Source: Pseudoscleropodium purum
Lineage: Eukaryota > Streptophyta > Bryopsida > Hypnales > Brachytheciaceae
Assembly: GCA_963969395.1 (NCBI GenBank)
Contig: OZ017803.1
Span: 7,936,001 to 8,000,000 of the forward strand
Reading direction: 5' to 3'
Length of the DNA: 64,000 nt
This document shows, in pieces, positions 12,807 to 24,839 of the stretch. The notes under the pieces were generated by a model that saw only the letters and a list, made by a program, of their open reading frames with translations, did no database searches and was not told the DNA's origin. The translations under genes and the position numbers were made by a program. Numbering within the stretch: position 1 is the first letter of the stretch; each line of letters opens with the position of its first letter.

Positions 12807-15800
12807 TCGGTTCGGACATGATGGCAAAGTTCTAAGTGACTTTTTCTAAAGACATATATATTATAGGGGATATTTTTGATAATTAATCACATTTCTTTTC
12901 TAATTTTTGATTAACCACATTATAGGAAAAATAGAGACACATACTAAAACAACAATTTCATTGGTAGATAGGACAATCATTTTATTTGCTAAGATAAATA
13001 AATAGTTTTCTTTCGATTTGTATTAGCGTCATAATGTCTTGAAACACCCATATAATTTATCAGAGGTTAAAAAATAACTAAAAACACTTGCTGGACTCAA
13101 GTGTCCAGCTCTCCCCAAAATGAAAGAGAATGAAACAAAATAAATGGAATGAAAGGCAAGACAGTATTTTCTGATATTAACCCATAAATGCCAGAGGCAC
13201 CAAATTTGGATGTGGTCAGCACTTTGAAGTTAAATAAAACCTAACCAAGTTACCGTTCTTAATAGTTTATATTCTTGGAAAATCCTTCTTGAAGTCTAGT
13301 TGTAGCATCAAAAATCCAATTTTGAAAATGATTAATTGTGATTTTCCTATGCAAGATTTTGTGCAAGGGTGTCCATTTCAATCTTGACTTTCTATAGTAT
13401 TGATGGTTCTTGAAAATGAGCCTCAAATACACTAAATCTTGAAGAAAAAATCACATTAGAAATTTATAGTAAAAAATTGTAAAAGAGATTTTGAGAAGCT
13501 ATATATTGATTGGACTTATGCATGTTAGGATCTTTAACCTCATTTTTTTTTATGATCAATTTTTTAGATCTAACATGTGAAAAGAGGATTGAAAGACTTC
13601 ACATCACTATTGCAGTTTTTAACACTCTTATAATTAAACATGACAATCTTTCAATTTATAAGTGATATTTTTGTATTTTTTTTTTCTATATGATTTATAA
13701 CATGTTTAGTTAAAATTTGTATGGTTACAAATATTAAAAAGTTAATACAACTTATCAAAATGTTGGCATTTTGTTCAATTTGGAACAAATTCTTAGAAGC
13801 TCAAAAAAAGCCTTGGGCATTTAGAGGTTACACTTTTTTTTTTGATTGAGCTGATTTTTAACCAATTTTATTAATCTCACCATTGGCATTTATAATTGCT
13901 CATTCATTTGCATTTACTTGCATTTATATTTTTTGGTTGGTTATTTATGTTTTTTTCCTTTGTAAAGTATTTGAAACCCTCTCAACATGGGGGGTTGTTC
14001 ATTGGTCCTAAGTTAGACAGGCACTGGCAGGTGCAAAAGACGAGTTCCGGCAAGATTTTCAGTTAGTCAGTTGCAGACAATTGAAATTTCATTTCTAACA
14101 TAGTGGGCCTTGTGCTATTGCCACAGTCAAAATAAAAATAAAGAGAAATTTTTATTCATAAAAGCTTCAAAATTCAATAACTTTCATACTCTAAGTCCCA
14201 ATGTTATGAAACAAAGCCCATGCACCCCTTCTTGCAGAGGGAATTCCAACAATACCCAAAGTGCGATTGGGGGATACACAGTATATGGTATCTCAATGCA
14301 ACAAAATAAACAACCTAACTTAAGATATGGATTTCATAAATCATAACTATAATATTTGCTTGTGAACATTTTCTAATTTGGAATTTCAATCATATGCCAT
14401 TAATGAAAATGATGAAGGATAAACCATTTATTTCTTGTCATTATTAATTGTGTGCTTGATACATCTAAGTCTTTTGAGTGTGTAATATTAGATTAAAATA
14501 ATATATTTATAGGAAAGAAGAAAATTTTAACCCCTAAGAGATTTGGGATTTATTTGGTGGATTATAAATGTTTCCAAGACCATACTATTGGAACTATAGG
14601 ACATAGATGAAGTCCATTCAAATATGTTGAATAAGCAACTTTTGCCTAAGTATTTTTCAACAATGCAACTAGTGTAGTCACTTAGTTCTTCATTAAGGTT
14701 TTGAATGAGTTTGTATAGGAATAGGAAGAATAGAAATGAAGACTTGATGTCTAGATTCTTCTCCTGCCATAATTTATTTTGCCAAAAGGTCTCAAAATCT
14801 ACATCCACTTTCCTCCAAGGGACTCTTGAGGATTAACCTCCAAACGTCATAGGCAGAACACTGAAAGACATGGGAATTGGAAAAGTTGGTCATTGCCTTG
14901 TTTACTCAAGAGTTCACTATTGAATTTTGTAGCCAACAACCTAATGAATGTCAAAGTTCAATTTTTGAGAGAATCCACCACATGAATTTAAGAATTATAA
15001 TAGTTGATGAATAAGGTCTTTCACAAATCCGTGGTACTCAACGTCCAAAAAACATCCGTTGTGACGTTCAGAGGTTAACCTCCAAAGCCCATATTAATCT
15101 TTTGCATTTTTAGGTAGGCCATTGTAATGCCAATTTTTTTAGAGAATGTGCGTCATGTTACTAACTTGTAGTGCACTGATTTGTGCCCACTGATTCACCT
15201 ACATAATTGTTGAGTTATGAGGTGAAATGTGTTTTTGGTCTCAATACAAGCAACTAAAAAGCTATTTTGATTTTAGTAAATCCAACAATAAAATCATATA
15301 GATAACTCATTAGAATTTATTGTGTTAAAATTTCAAAGTGCCAAACTTCATGCGCTAATTAAAAATATTTGCCTTGAAACTTTGAGAAAATGTTATTTTT
15401 TCAAGTATTGTTACTTTGCACTTGAATAGTTGATCTTTCGAATTTTTTCTAGCAAAATGTATGTGTCTAATAACTTGTCCAAGATTGATGGTTTCTTTTG
15501 AAATTTAGTTGAAAGTCCATGAAAAAAACACTTAGAAAATTCAAATTCAAATTTTTTTTTGTTGCTCAACTTGTCCCTTTGGTTGAGAATAAAAAGATTA
15601 AATTTGAACATAATTTCTTGTGACCATTAACTCTAAAGGATATGTTGATCGGTAATGTGTAAAGCATTTTTTTTTTTTAAAACAAGAGATTTCATTTGAG
15701 GTTGAACTGTTGGGGAAGACCTTTTCTTTTCACACAAAATCCCAAGGATGAATCATCCATTGGACACTCATTAGAAGAAATATGGATTCTATAAAAGACC

Positions 15801-18480
15801 CTCAAATTTTGACAAAACTCAATTTTCACTGTAGAGTATAGAGCTAGTTTAAGTACAAGAAACCTAACAAGAATAAGTTGCCATCTTGTGTGAAGTACAT
15901 AGTCTCAAACTATGTACTTTTGGATTATTGCAAAATAAAATATAATTAATATGTTCCTTGTGTCAACTAAGGTACTCACCACACAATAAACTAAACGACC
16001 AAAGTACAATAAGAATGACATGAGAGATGTACCTACATGCTTTCATTACAAACTACCCAATGGGAATTGATGTACTTGTATACTTCCAATTCAAATTTGC
16101 CAATGGAATTGATCCTCTAAATCATTGCATGAGAAGTGAAGTTGGGTAGAATTAGGGGATTTGTGAGCCCAATTAATTGAGAAAGTACATGTTTACAAGC
16201 TAAAAGGGATCACAATGCATAAATTCAAGTGGCCTTCTACAGGGGCCATATTTTCTCTAATGTAGAAAGAGCTTACATTTGAAGCTTAGTGGACACAAAA
16301 AGTACTAAAAAGACAAGAACAATTCTACCAATCATTGGTGAGTGGAAGTAGGGGAGAATGTGTTCCATTGATATTTATACATTCCACACTATAGAAGGAG
16401 CATAAAAATGTGCTTTCTATATTCCAATATCAATGAATGCACCCACCGACCGACCAATACATGGAAGAGGGCCGCTTTTTAGTGTCCACGACATCCTTCT
16501 AGGCCATTAAACAACCTCTAAAACCATTGAAGCAAAACCGTGGTGTTAGATAGTTCTACTTTCGTAAATTTCAAATTTAAATAATTGACATCAACATAGG
16601 GAATCCAACCATAAATACATGTTCACTCAAAATGTCATTCATGTATTTGCGGTTTGGCTCTCCTTTCCACAAGTCAGGTTGGTTCAAGGATTGAAAAGGT
16701 CAGAGTGGGGAATGTGTAATGATTCATGTTGATATGCATTGGCCGTGCAGAATGGTCGGTTGATTGATCAAATTCCCTCATGACCCCGGCAGGAGCTTCA
16801 GACCTGTGAAAAAAAAAAAGGAATGGCAAAAAAAAGGTTAAGTTAATACTTAGCCTGGGACAAACTTTCTCTCTCCCTTTCCAGAGGCATGATGGTTTGG
16901 CATCCGTTACATACCGTACCACTATATGAAGGTCTGATTCGGCACGCAAAAACATGATGACATTGAGTTTCCACATCATATTCTCAGGGGTTCATGTCAC
17001 CTCACACCATTCACAAAATGACATGTGGCACTTTTTTTAAATTTATTTACAAAAGTGACCTAGTTTATGCTGAATCAGATCTTCACGTAGGGTATATGAT
17101 GAGTGCTTGGAATGCAACTGAAATTGATTGGATTTCAAACTACTATGGAGTATTTTGCAAGGGATCCTTTGAACTTATCAGGTTTCAATCATTCCCCAAT
17201 GTATTCTAAGGATGACACACCTTTCAATTGATGCAGTTACTGTGGCTTTTCTGGAATTCGTTTCAATCTGGGCTTCACTTTTGAAATGGATCCTTCGTCA
17301 TGATGAGTAAGGATCATTTGGCATACTGCCATAAGGCAAGTTAGGAGAACCCAATTGCAATGACTTATTAAATGCTATACCAATATGATGACACTCTTTG
17401 TTTTAGAATCAAAAAATGAATATAGGTATGTTTGCACTTAGAAAGAGGGATGATGTTTGGAATGTGAATCCGATCCAAAAGTAGGTCTAAATTCGTTCCT
17501 AAGACCCTTTGTAAGAGCACTCTTTAAACCAAGTGCAAACATACCTTTACATGTAGCTTTTGTTCATGCAAAGCCTACTCTCTTTCAGTCTAGAGCCAAC
17601 AAACTTTGCAGAGGTTGTTACCTCTGTAGCTTGGCTGTTTCAGCACTGATCAATTCACACATCACACAACTATTGGTTCAAACATATGAAAATGCTGACA
17701 ATATGGCATAAGATCAAATTACCATTAGACTCAAATTGGAACTTGGGTATTATTTTCACCAAGATTAGTTAATAACCAGAGTTTCCCATTGACAAGATGG
17801 TTACAGTTTTACACACTTGAGCTGGACCCTCAAAACTGATGTACTGACTACCCATAGCATTGCAGGTAAAGCTTTTTCAACCCTTTTCTCTCACACATGC
17901 AACAAAACCTCACATGACTGGCAATGTGAAGCAGCTTTTTTGTTTTTTTGGGAATGTGAGTACCTTACATGCATTTCTGTTTGTCCATTGCGCCGCCCAG
18001 CAGATCCCAATGACCTTTAAATTCAACATCCAAGGGCAAAAAACAAGTGAATGGCAGCACACGATGTCAGACAGCTAGAACTGACTGCAGAAGACATTCA
18101 TTAGCATCCAAAATAAGTTAAGTTTCACACATACTTGACCAATACAAAATAGTCACTTAAGCTTAGCATCTAATTCACTGAAGAGATATGCACAGAGTCC
18201 ACATTTCACAGAGTGTTGAAAACTATCATGTGAAACTCCAAAAAATGAAACAGACATATCTGTAGAATGGAGAGTTTACAAACATGTGAAAGATGGAACT
18301 GTTCAAATATTGATTCTAGAGCAGGGTTTTCTAGTCAACAATTGAAGATATAAATTGTGAACCAACTCCAAGCTCATGTGGAGACCTCATGTATTCTGGT
18401 GAAGATAGCCTGGTAAGTGGTGTTGACACAAAAAAACTAATACAGAGCTGCAGGCATGATATACTCACACTCAGGTTTTC
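12807..18480. other. AT-rich intergenic DNA without a recognisable gene
   Basis: I see no conserved protein motif on either strand in this 5.7-kb stretch; open frames are short and A/T-driven. One copy of the dispersed repeat with CACACCATTCACAAAATGAC sits near 17003, followed, as in the copy at 11.1 kb, by TTATGCTGAATC-like sequence near 17068. The rest is unique-looking or too decayed to classify by eye. Confidence 0.5.
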
Positions 18481-18571
18481 TGACTAGGTCAAAATTCCTG
18501 GAATGTTCAATTCCTTGACTCCACGAAGAGGCAAGTCAGTACTAATCTGCAGTAGATAAATTCAGAGGTGC

Positions 18572-20453
18572 TCAAAATTCGTCTAGAAGTGGCCAATATT
18601 GGTAAGCCAAGTGGGAATAGGCTATGGTTCTAGCCAGGTGAGCAGGATGAATTATTCTGCACCATTCACCTAAGAATCTCCAACCTACCGATAAGCCCAA
18701 GGAAGGTCCGTTGCATTCATGTGGGACCAGTGGAGTGGCACGCAGTCTTCGGTCCAACCTTTCTACACTTGCCCTAATTCTTCCAACGACATGGGAGTGT
18801 TTAATGGATCTACTGACAAGTGCTCTGCTCACAATCAGAAGAAAATATTCGCGTTGAAGCAGATACCTTACTAATCTTGTCTTGATTTAAACCAACTCAT
18901 GCGACGACAAGATCTTTCACAGTACTAGTAGAAGGCCCCTTTTTTTTGTCAGTATACGATTGATACCAGCTGTAGAGGAGATGCCAATGCTTATTTTGGA
19001 ACCTCTTGAAAGTGGAAACATCGTGCACATCGAAGTTTGAGACTTGATGCTATCTCACCGCTGCCCCCCAAAACACTGTGCGCAAAAGAACATTAATTTA
19101 ACTCCAGTACGCTCCTCACCACCACATAGGGACATGAAGTTGTAGCAAACATGTGCGCCAGTACTGTATTCCCGGGTTCAGAGTGAGGTCACCACTGCCC
19201 TGCTACCGTCGTAGACTGCACCACCCGCATCTAGAAAAACAGGTAGAAAACAAGCCGTTAATCACCAGAATCTCTACCCAAATAAAAGTAAAAAATTTAT
19301 CATTCTTGAAAATCTTTTTTTCCTCGTGATCGTTTATACAATCTTTACTGATTATAAGATTTAAATTCGTAGCATCTGGCTGGGCTAGAAATGGAGATCT
19401 TTATACTTTTTCCTACAATGTACTATTCCTATAAACACGTTACTGCATGTCACATTTTTACTAGACATAAGAAATAAATGTATGAGAATGATGGACCTAA
19501 ACATGCTACTATTGATTTTAACTCAAGGCCTTGGAACCTTTTACTTTGATATCCCTATTTCTGTGACCACACGTTTACAATCCTACTAGACATAAAAGGT
19601 TCCAACATGCCACTATTACTTTCAGAATATCATTCGGCTGCACAATGTTGTGAACTATCGAGCCAATGAACACCATTGCTTACGCTCTCCCCAGGGTAGA
19701 GATAACAAATAGAAGTTGTTAGCATACTAGTTCCATACGTTCAAAACCCCAAACATGTGGGCGGTCTGGACATTCAGCGGCCCCAGGAGAATCTAACTCT
19801 GTCTCTCCAAGCAAAACTTGTGAACTAAGTTACAACGCTCCTCCTGGAAATTTGGAAGAGAGACTCGGAAATCTTCCACTGCAGGAATGAAGTGAACCGT
19901 AAAAAGTGGCTAACATGCACTATCCAGAATGTTCAAGTGAAATGGATCTTTCGAACATCATTGTTATTTCAACCCTGTCTTGAATATATGTAGATCTCAC
20001 ATATTCCCCCAGTCAGTGGAATATGCGTCACATAATTCCAACTGATACTGACGTAAAGCAACTAGCTTTCCACTGAGACAATTGTAAAGACTTACTGCTG
20101 TCCAAAGCCTCAACAAACTATCACTCCGTACCTTCCTGATTGCAGGTCCTTGTTGGGATGTTCCTTCAACAGATGTTTCCAAAAGAACAACCACAAGCCT
20201 GTCCTTCGTTAAGTCCCTTGTAACATACACCTTCACTCAAAACTAGGGATAAAGAGGACACTAGAATGGCACACAATAGCTCCAAAACAGCACGGAATTC
20301 ACCTGGTCGAGCAATGGACGGCAATCCATCACTGAACCAAGATTGCAAGCGATGACTGAACACTGGTACTCTAGAGTCAAACCAGTACTTCATGCAGTCA
20401 TACCAGTTATTACAAGTTCTAGAATTCATTCTCTGATTCGATACCTTCATCAC
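18572..20453 (-). pseudogene. Possible unidentified multi-exon gene or gene relic
   Basis: Base composition returns to gene-like levels here. On the minus strand a segment at 20453-20310 reads as protein rich in Trp, Tyr and Phe (for example NNWYDCMKYWFDSR). It could splice from the GT after CCAG near 20305 to an AG near 20242, continuing with KVYVTRDLTKDRLVVVLLET to about 20132 before another GT donor. A further candidate exon follows a TGCAG near 19883. A separate 86-codon open frame lies at 18832-18572. I do not recognise the family, and the chain of exons is not proven. It could be a diverged gene, a relic, or chance open frames. Confidence 0.3.
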
Positions 20454-21399
20454 CTAATATTTATTTACGTTTTAGAAAGAAGGAAAGAAGAAGATTAATA
20501 ATTTTGAGCATTATTTTCGCTCCGAGGACAACACGTGATTATCGAACCAGTATTATCTACGACAATTAAAAGCAAGATTTTAGAACTACCTTTCAGTTCA
20601 ATGTGTTCAAATGAACAGATGACAAAAAATATTGGATAACAGAGGATAGACAACGAATGATTACAAACAGACCGAAAAGTAATAAACTATGTTCCATGTC
20701 TCTAATCGACATAGAGGCTTAGGAACTGACAAGCATTCCTATATCTTAAAACTAGATTCGGACTAACCTGAATCATGCAACGAAGGAAAATTGACAACAC
20801 AAATACTTGAGATGAACGAAACCTTGGTAATTCCGTCGCATACGGTACAGAAGTATCCTCCTACTTGAACAATGTAAGTTCAAATACCAAATTCCCTAGA
20901 AATTATTCTACAGAGCATCCTACAAAACATGGCACGAGGCATTAAATTACAGAATCGCAACTAATCCATCTCCGCACTCCAAAACCTCCGCTGAAAACAT
21001 CTAAACGAAATGCTTGCTTGGTGTGTGTTTCCTGACTAGAATCGACGTTCGCAAACCCGAAGGGCCCTATTGACCGAAGACCTAAAATATGGTGGTGGGT
21101 GACCTCCACTCAAGAAAGAGTTCTCAGACCTCCGCTACCCAAGACCTCGACACTTGAAGACTTTTGTGTGAGGAACTTCGCCTTCAACATTTACAAATAT
21201 AAGTGCTGGTCAGGAGGCTCCGCTCTCCGAAATGTACACCACTGATACATCCTCTCCACAGAACATTCACGGGGGTCTTCTGCGCAGCACTCTACCCCAA
21301 TTACTAAAATTGAACAACTCTGCAAAACCGATCTTTACAATAACCTAGACGAAAATCCTACCATAGTATAGCATCTCCGGGAATATTGGAAGGACTTAA

Positions 21400-22300
21400 G
21401 AGATGCACAAAGATTAGGGTCGAAAAATTTCCTCCTTCCACATCAATCCAACATCATTTCTGAAGCCTGCTTCGCCCTAACATCCGCCTTGCTAAGCACC
21501 TTGATGCTCAGAACCAAGAAATTGTTGGAGGAACTTCAACTTCAACATTTATCGCTCTAAACAAAATTGCAGAACCTTGTGAAGCCGATCATTTACAAAA
21601 ACCTAGAAGACAACCCTAACATATAATGAAAACTTCCATTAAGACGACAACGACTGCGACAGTAATACCAATATTTCATCCGAACGCGCTCTCTTCCTCC
21701 GGCACATTCTTAATCCTGCTTCGCGCTCATATTAGTGACACCCAGAACTATAAGAGAAACCTCAAGCACTCACTGTCGATGCACGGCTCCCCCGAAGAGG
21801 AGAGACACCGCCAATTCCTAAGATAAAATAAAATTCCGGGAAGATTAAAAAGGGCTTAGGGTGGAATGTACCAAGATTTCAGGTCAAAAAAGCTCCTCTT
21901 TTCACTTACTCGGGCTTTACCTTAACTTCCACGTTGCTAAGCACGGTGATGCCAATTACAATAAAAGAAACCCCGAGCATCCACTGCCAATGCGCGGCTT
22001 CCCCGAAGAGGAGGGACACCGCCAAACCTTAACATAAAAGGACAATTCCGAGAGGAATTACTAGGACTTGGAGCAATGGACCAAGGTTTCCAATGTGCGG
22101 CTTCTCCAAAGAGAAAGAACACCGCCAAACCCTAACATGAAAGGACAATTCCGAGATGATTTAAAATGACTCAGAGATATGTACCGAGATTTCCAATGCG
22201 CGGCTCCCCTGAAGAGGACAGACACCGTCAAACCCTAACATAAAATAACAATTCCGGGACAAATGAAAAGGACCTAGAGAAATGTACCAGGATTTAAGGC
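21400..22300 (-). repeat. Ladder of partial TMEM42 3'-end copies
   Basis: Downstream of the TMEM42-like gene, the segment encoding its last loop and membrane helix is repeated. The phrase around CCCCGAAGAGGA recurs at about 21782, 21997, 22100 (decayed), 22201 and, in the gene itself, 22412. Inner units are about 100 bp and carry a linker with AAGGACAATTCCGAGA. The phrase CATCCGCCTTGCTAAGCACC from the gene's 3' end also recurs near 21480. One unit keeps an open frame and stop (21906-22025). Confidence 0.85.
21906..22025 (-). pseudogene. Duplicated C-terminal segment of TMEM42-like protein, frame intact
   Basis: About 39 codons and a TAA stop read as a close relative of the last 40 residues of the neighbouring gene at 22322-22681. 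Shared features are the FGE turn, a WQW motif and a helix of the type G-(S/A)-x-I-V-x-G-I-T-V-L-S. The ends differ (charged tail with Val-Lys-Val). No start codon or earlier membrane helices are attached. It may be a dead fragment or an alternative last exon; no evidence of use is visible. Confidence 0.6.
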
Positions 22301-22321
22301 CGAATAAGCTCCTCTTTTCTT

Positions 22322-22681
22322 TTACTCCTGCTTCCCCTCAACATCCGCCTTGCTAAGCACCGTGATGCCCATGACGATAAGAGAAGCCCCGAGTCCCCAT
22401 TGCCACTGCGCGTCTTCCCCGAAGACGAGGAACCCGGCCACCCCCGAGAGCAAGAAGTTGACAGCGAAGTTGAACACGGTGGCTTGCAGCGACGGCAGGC
22501 GCGTCAAGCTGCGCACGTAGAGCGTCCACATCGCCACATTGCAAGCCACCACGGCGCCGTAAAAGGCGAGTCGAAGCTCCCAACGCGCGTCCGGAGAGGC
22601 CAGTTTCGAGAACACGGCGGCCATAGCTGCCGCCGCGCCTGCAGCCGCAGCCAGCGCCCTCCCGAGACCTTGATCCACCAT
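22322..22681 (-). CDS. TMEM42: TMEM42-like EamA-type small membrane protein
   Basis: An uninterrupted 119-residue frame. The start chosen is the Met at 22681, which puts an Ala-rich first helix right after MVDQG; an upstream in-frame Met at 22750 is possible. Four hydrophobic segments are visible: about residues 8-28 (Ala-rich), 38-55 (ending in the NVAMWTLYVRSL motif), 67-87 (SLQATVFNFAVNFLLSG) and 94-110 (LIVMGITVLS). This order and the WTLYV and LQAT-NF motifs match the TMEM42 branch of the drug/metabolite transporter superfamily, half the length of classic EamA transporters. The molecular substrate is not known. The gene is GC-richer than its surroundings and has no intron in the coding part. 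Partial copies of its 3' end follow on its downstream side. Confidence 0.85.
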   Translation of the reverse strand: MVDQGLGRALAAAAGAAAAMAAVFSKLASPDARWELRLAFYGAVVACNVAMWTLYVRSLTRLPSLQATVFNFAVNFLLSGVAGFLVFGEDAQWQWGLGASLIVMGITVLSKADVEGKQE

Positions 22682-22982
22682 GAGGTCAGGTCGTAACCTA
22701 AAGAAGGATCTTCGCCATAGCCAAGCTCCAAGCACCCAGTTCAGAAACACCTTACGTCTGAGAATCCTTTGGAAATGCTTTGCTTCAAATTCGAATTCTT
22801 GCTGGCGCCCAATTCTTGGTGGAGAGATGACAACAGACGGAGCCTCCGAGGCAGGGCATGATGTTCAGTTGTTTTCAATTTGCATTGCAAAGGCGGAGGG
22901 AACTCATCAGTTAATGTTATTCATCCAAAAGTATATGCATTCAATGTATTGATATCATCCTAGTTTGAAACATTCTTGGGTG

Positions 22983-23092
22983 AATTGTGGCGATTTCATC
23001 CATTAAAAAATGGAGATTATTTTGTGAGGTACTTTAATAAAAAATTTCTAACATTGATTTCCAAAGCAAGAAGGAATTGTTGCAAATGAAGG
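22983..23092 (+). repeat. Direct repeat, copy 1 (copy 2 at 25085-25205)
   Basis: About 110 bp including CATTAAAAAATGGAGATTAT and TTTCTAACATTGATTTCCAA recur at about 25085-25205 in the same orientation. The two copies are 2.1 kb apart with MITEs between them. They could be the ends of a larger decayed element or two independent insertions; no clear target duplication was found. Confidence 0.75.
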
Positions 23093-23265
23093 GTGCATAA
23101 AGAATGGTGGACAAGATATACAAGTGACGATGACAACGACAAGGCCCTTTGGTGGATCTTGGACATTTGATTGGGGAATGTCGATGGACACTTGAGGGGT
23201 TCAGTAATAATATTATAGGATTGTTTACTGATTATTCCATTATTGCCTCTATATGTCGATCTTTT
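23080..23265 (+). repeat. Dispersed module, copy B (copy A at 8225-8435)
   Basis: Matches the region upstream of the amine oxidase gene, in the same orientation relative to the minus-strand gene next to it. This copy is more AT-rich through transitions typical of decay of methylated cytosines. It abuts the direct repeat at 22983. Confidence 0.7.
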
Positions 23266-23325
23266 TTTTTAATTTTCAATATGTAATTTGAGTTGGTTGT
23301 TGCGATTGAGGAGACCTCATGGGTG

Positions 23326-23474
23326 CACTACAAGAAAATAGCATTTGAATTAACATGTTCAAATTGACAAAAAATGTCTGAAATGACAAAAAAATGTCCG
23401 AATTGACAAATAATTGACAAAAATTGTCCAAACCAACATAGTAGAATCGAAGGTGTTTTCTTGAAGTGGTAGTG
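23326..23474 (+). mobile_element. Miniature CACTA-type element
   Basis: Starts with CACTACAAGAAAATAGC and ends with a loose inverse of it (TTTTCTTGAAGTGGTAGTG). The first bases match the CACTA (CMC/En-Spm) terminal signature common in plants. The interior carries subterminal repeats of AATTGACAAA-like units (about five). It is 149 bp with no coding capacity. I could not see a convincing 3-bp target duplication. Confidence 0.55.
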
Positions 23475-24045
23475 TCAAGAAAAACAACTTGTTATACTAC
23501 TATAGTTGTAAGTTGGAATTGAGTAGGTTTTGACCAAGGGGAGGATCAAGTGGATGGTAGGATGTTGCATGCAATGGAATCTCTATGTGGGCAAGGTATT
23601 CAACTCCCAACAATTTAAGGTTGATCAAAGATGACAAACTTCATGAACTTGTTGCTCTAGTTTACAAGGCCATCTACCATTAGTATCAAGCTACATTCTA
23701 CAATGATTGATATTGTTGACAAGATAGTTATTAAATATACTTATGCTACTATATTTTTTACACATCAACAGCATGAATAGCCATGACTATATTTTTGGGA
23801 TTGTAGTTTATGTTGATAGGTCTATCAAAAAAAGATAGTTGCTGCCAAAGATAATCTTATTCAAGAAATAGACAAAGTAGAAAAGGAAATTGCAATTGTA
23901 AGAAATGACATTGGAGTACTCCAATGGGAAAAAGAAATTTGCAATACTCCAACGGAAAAAAGAAATTGTAGGGATTCAAGCTCTAGAGGTTGTCAAAAGC
24001 TTGTTCTTATATCTATTTGGTTGATTGGTTGGATGTTCATATTGT

Positions 24046-24140
24046 GACTTGTATTTGACAAGTAGTATATTGATTTGAAAGTTAAGCATAGATGCTCTTT
24101 ACTAGCAAACACAATATGCTAAGGGTGCTAAGACATTTAT
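24046..24140 (+). repeat. Repeat shared with an amine oxidase intron (about 378-470)
   Basis: The sequence around TAGTATATTGATTTGAAAGT and AGATGCTCTTTAC matches the last-visible intron of the amine oxidase gene at about 378-470, same orientation. The order of this and the 23.1-kb module is not collinear with the amine oxidase locus, so these are more likely dispersed repeats than a copy of the gene. Confidence 0.6.
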
Positions 24141-24184
24141 TAATGTAATACAGTAATTGCAAATTGCAAATAGTTGCATCTTAT

Positions 24185-24378
24185 ATTATAAGAACCTTGT
24201 ATTTTTGATGATAGATTTTAGGTGACATCTAATGCAATAGCCCATATTTTTATGTCAAAAATATTGTTTGCCATAACAACTTGACGTAATAGTGGGCATT
24301 GTTGTTGACATTTAACATAGATTGTTGCATTAGATGTCACCTAAAATTCATCACCAAAAATTTAAATTTCTTATAGTG
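24185..24378 (+). mobile_element. Long-TIR MITE, family T (CTATAAGAAA ends), copy 1
   Basis: The left arm reads TATAAGAACC then GATTTTAGGTGACATCTAAT; the right arm is its inverse, ending in TTTCTTATAGTGT. The arms are about 60-70 bp each and the core carries a second inverted pair around TATTTTTATGTCAAAAATA. No coding capacity. Related copies lie at 43761-43969 and 47279-47496. Confidence 0.75.
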
Positions 24379-24839
24379 TTCGTTTAGATATTTAGCTAGG
24401 TGTGGTGTAATAGATTGTTTGTACTATGAGAGGCCCTCTCTCTTTCATATTGTTAGGATTGGGATTACATTGATTGCAAATGGATGCATCCTTGTAAAGA
24501 TCTTTTGTCAAATGTTGTAATATTGAATTGTTTGAAGTAAGTGGTGGGCCAGAAGTATGTTCTTGTTTATTGCCTATTTGTTGGAATTGTGTATACAATG
24601 ATTGCAAATGGATGCATTTTTGTACAATTCTTTTTCTAGGTGTAGTGCTATTGTATTGTTTGCAATTGGTCCTAGTACAGAAGTATGCCCCTATTAGTTT
24701 CCTATTTGTAGGTTGTATTGCTATTGAATTATTTGTCATAGATTCCGGTCCAATAGCATGCTCTTCAACCACCTCTTCCTCTTCTTTGTTCCTATTTTTG
24801 AAAATTGTAGGTACATAAACTACAAATGGGTGCATCTAT

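Noticed and set aside
23080..24140. Retro-copy or pseudogene of the amine oxidase at 23-24 kb
   Set aside because: Only an intron piece and an upstream piece match, in non-collinear order; no exon sequence is present.
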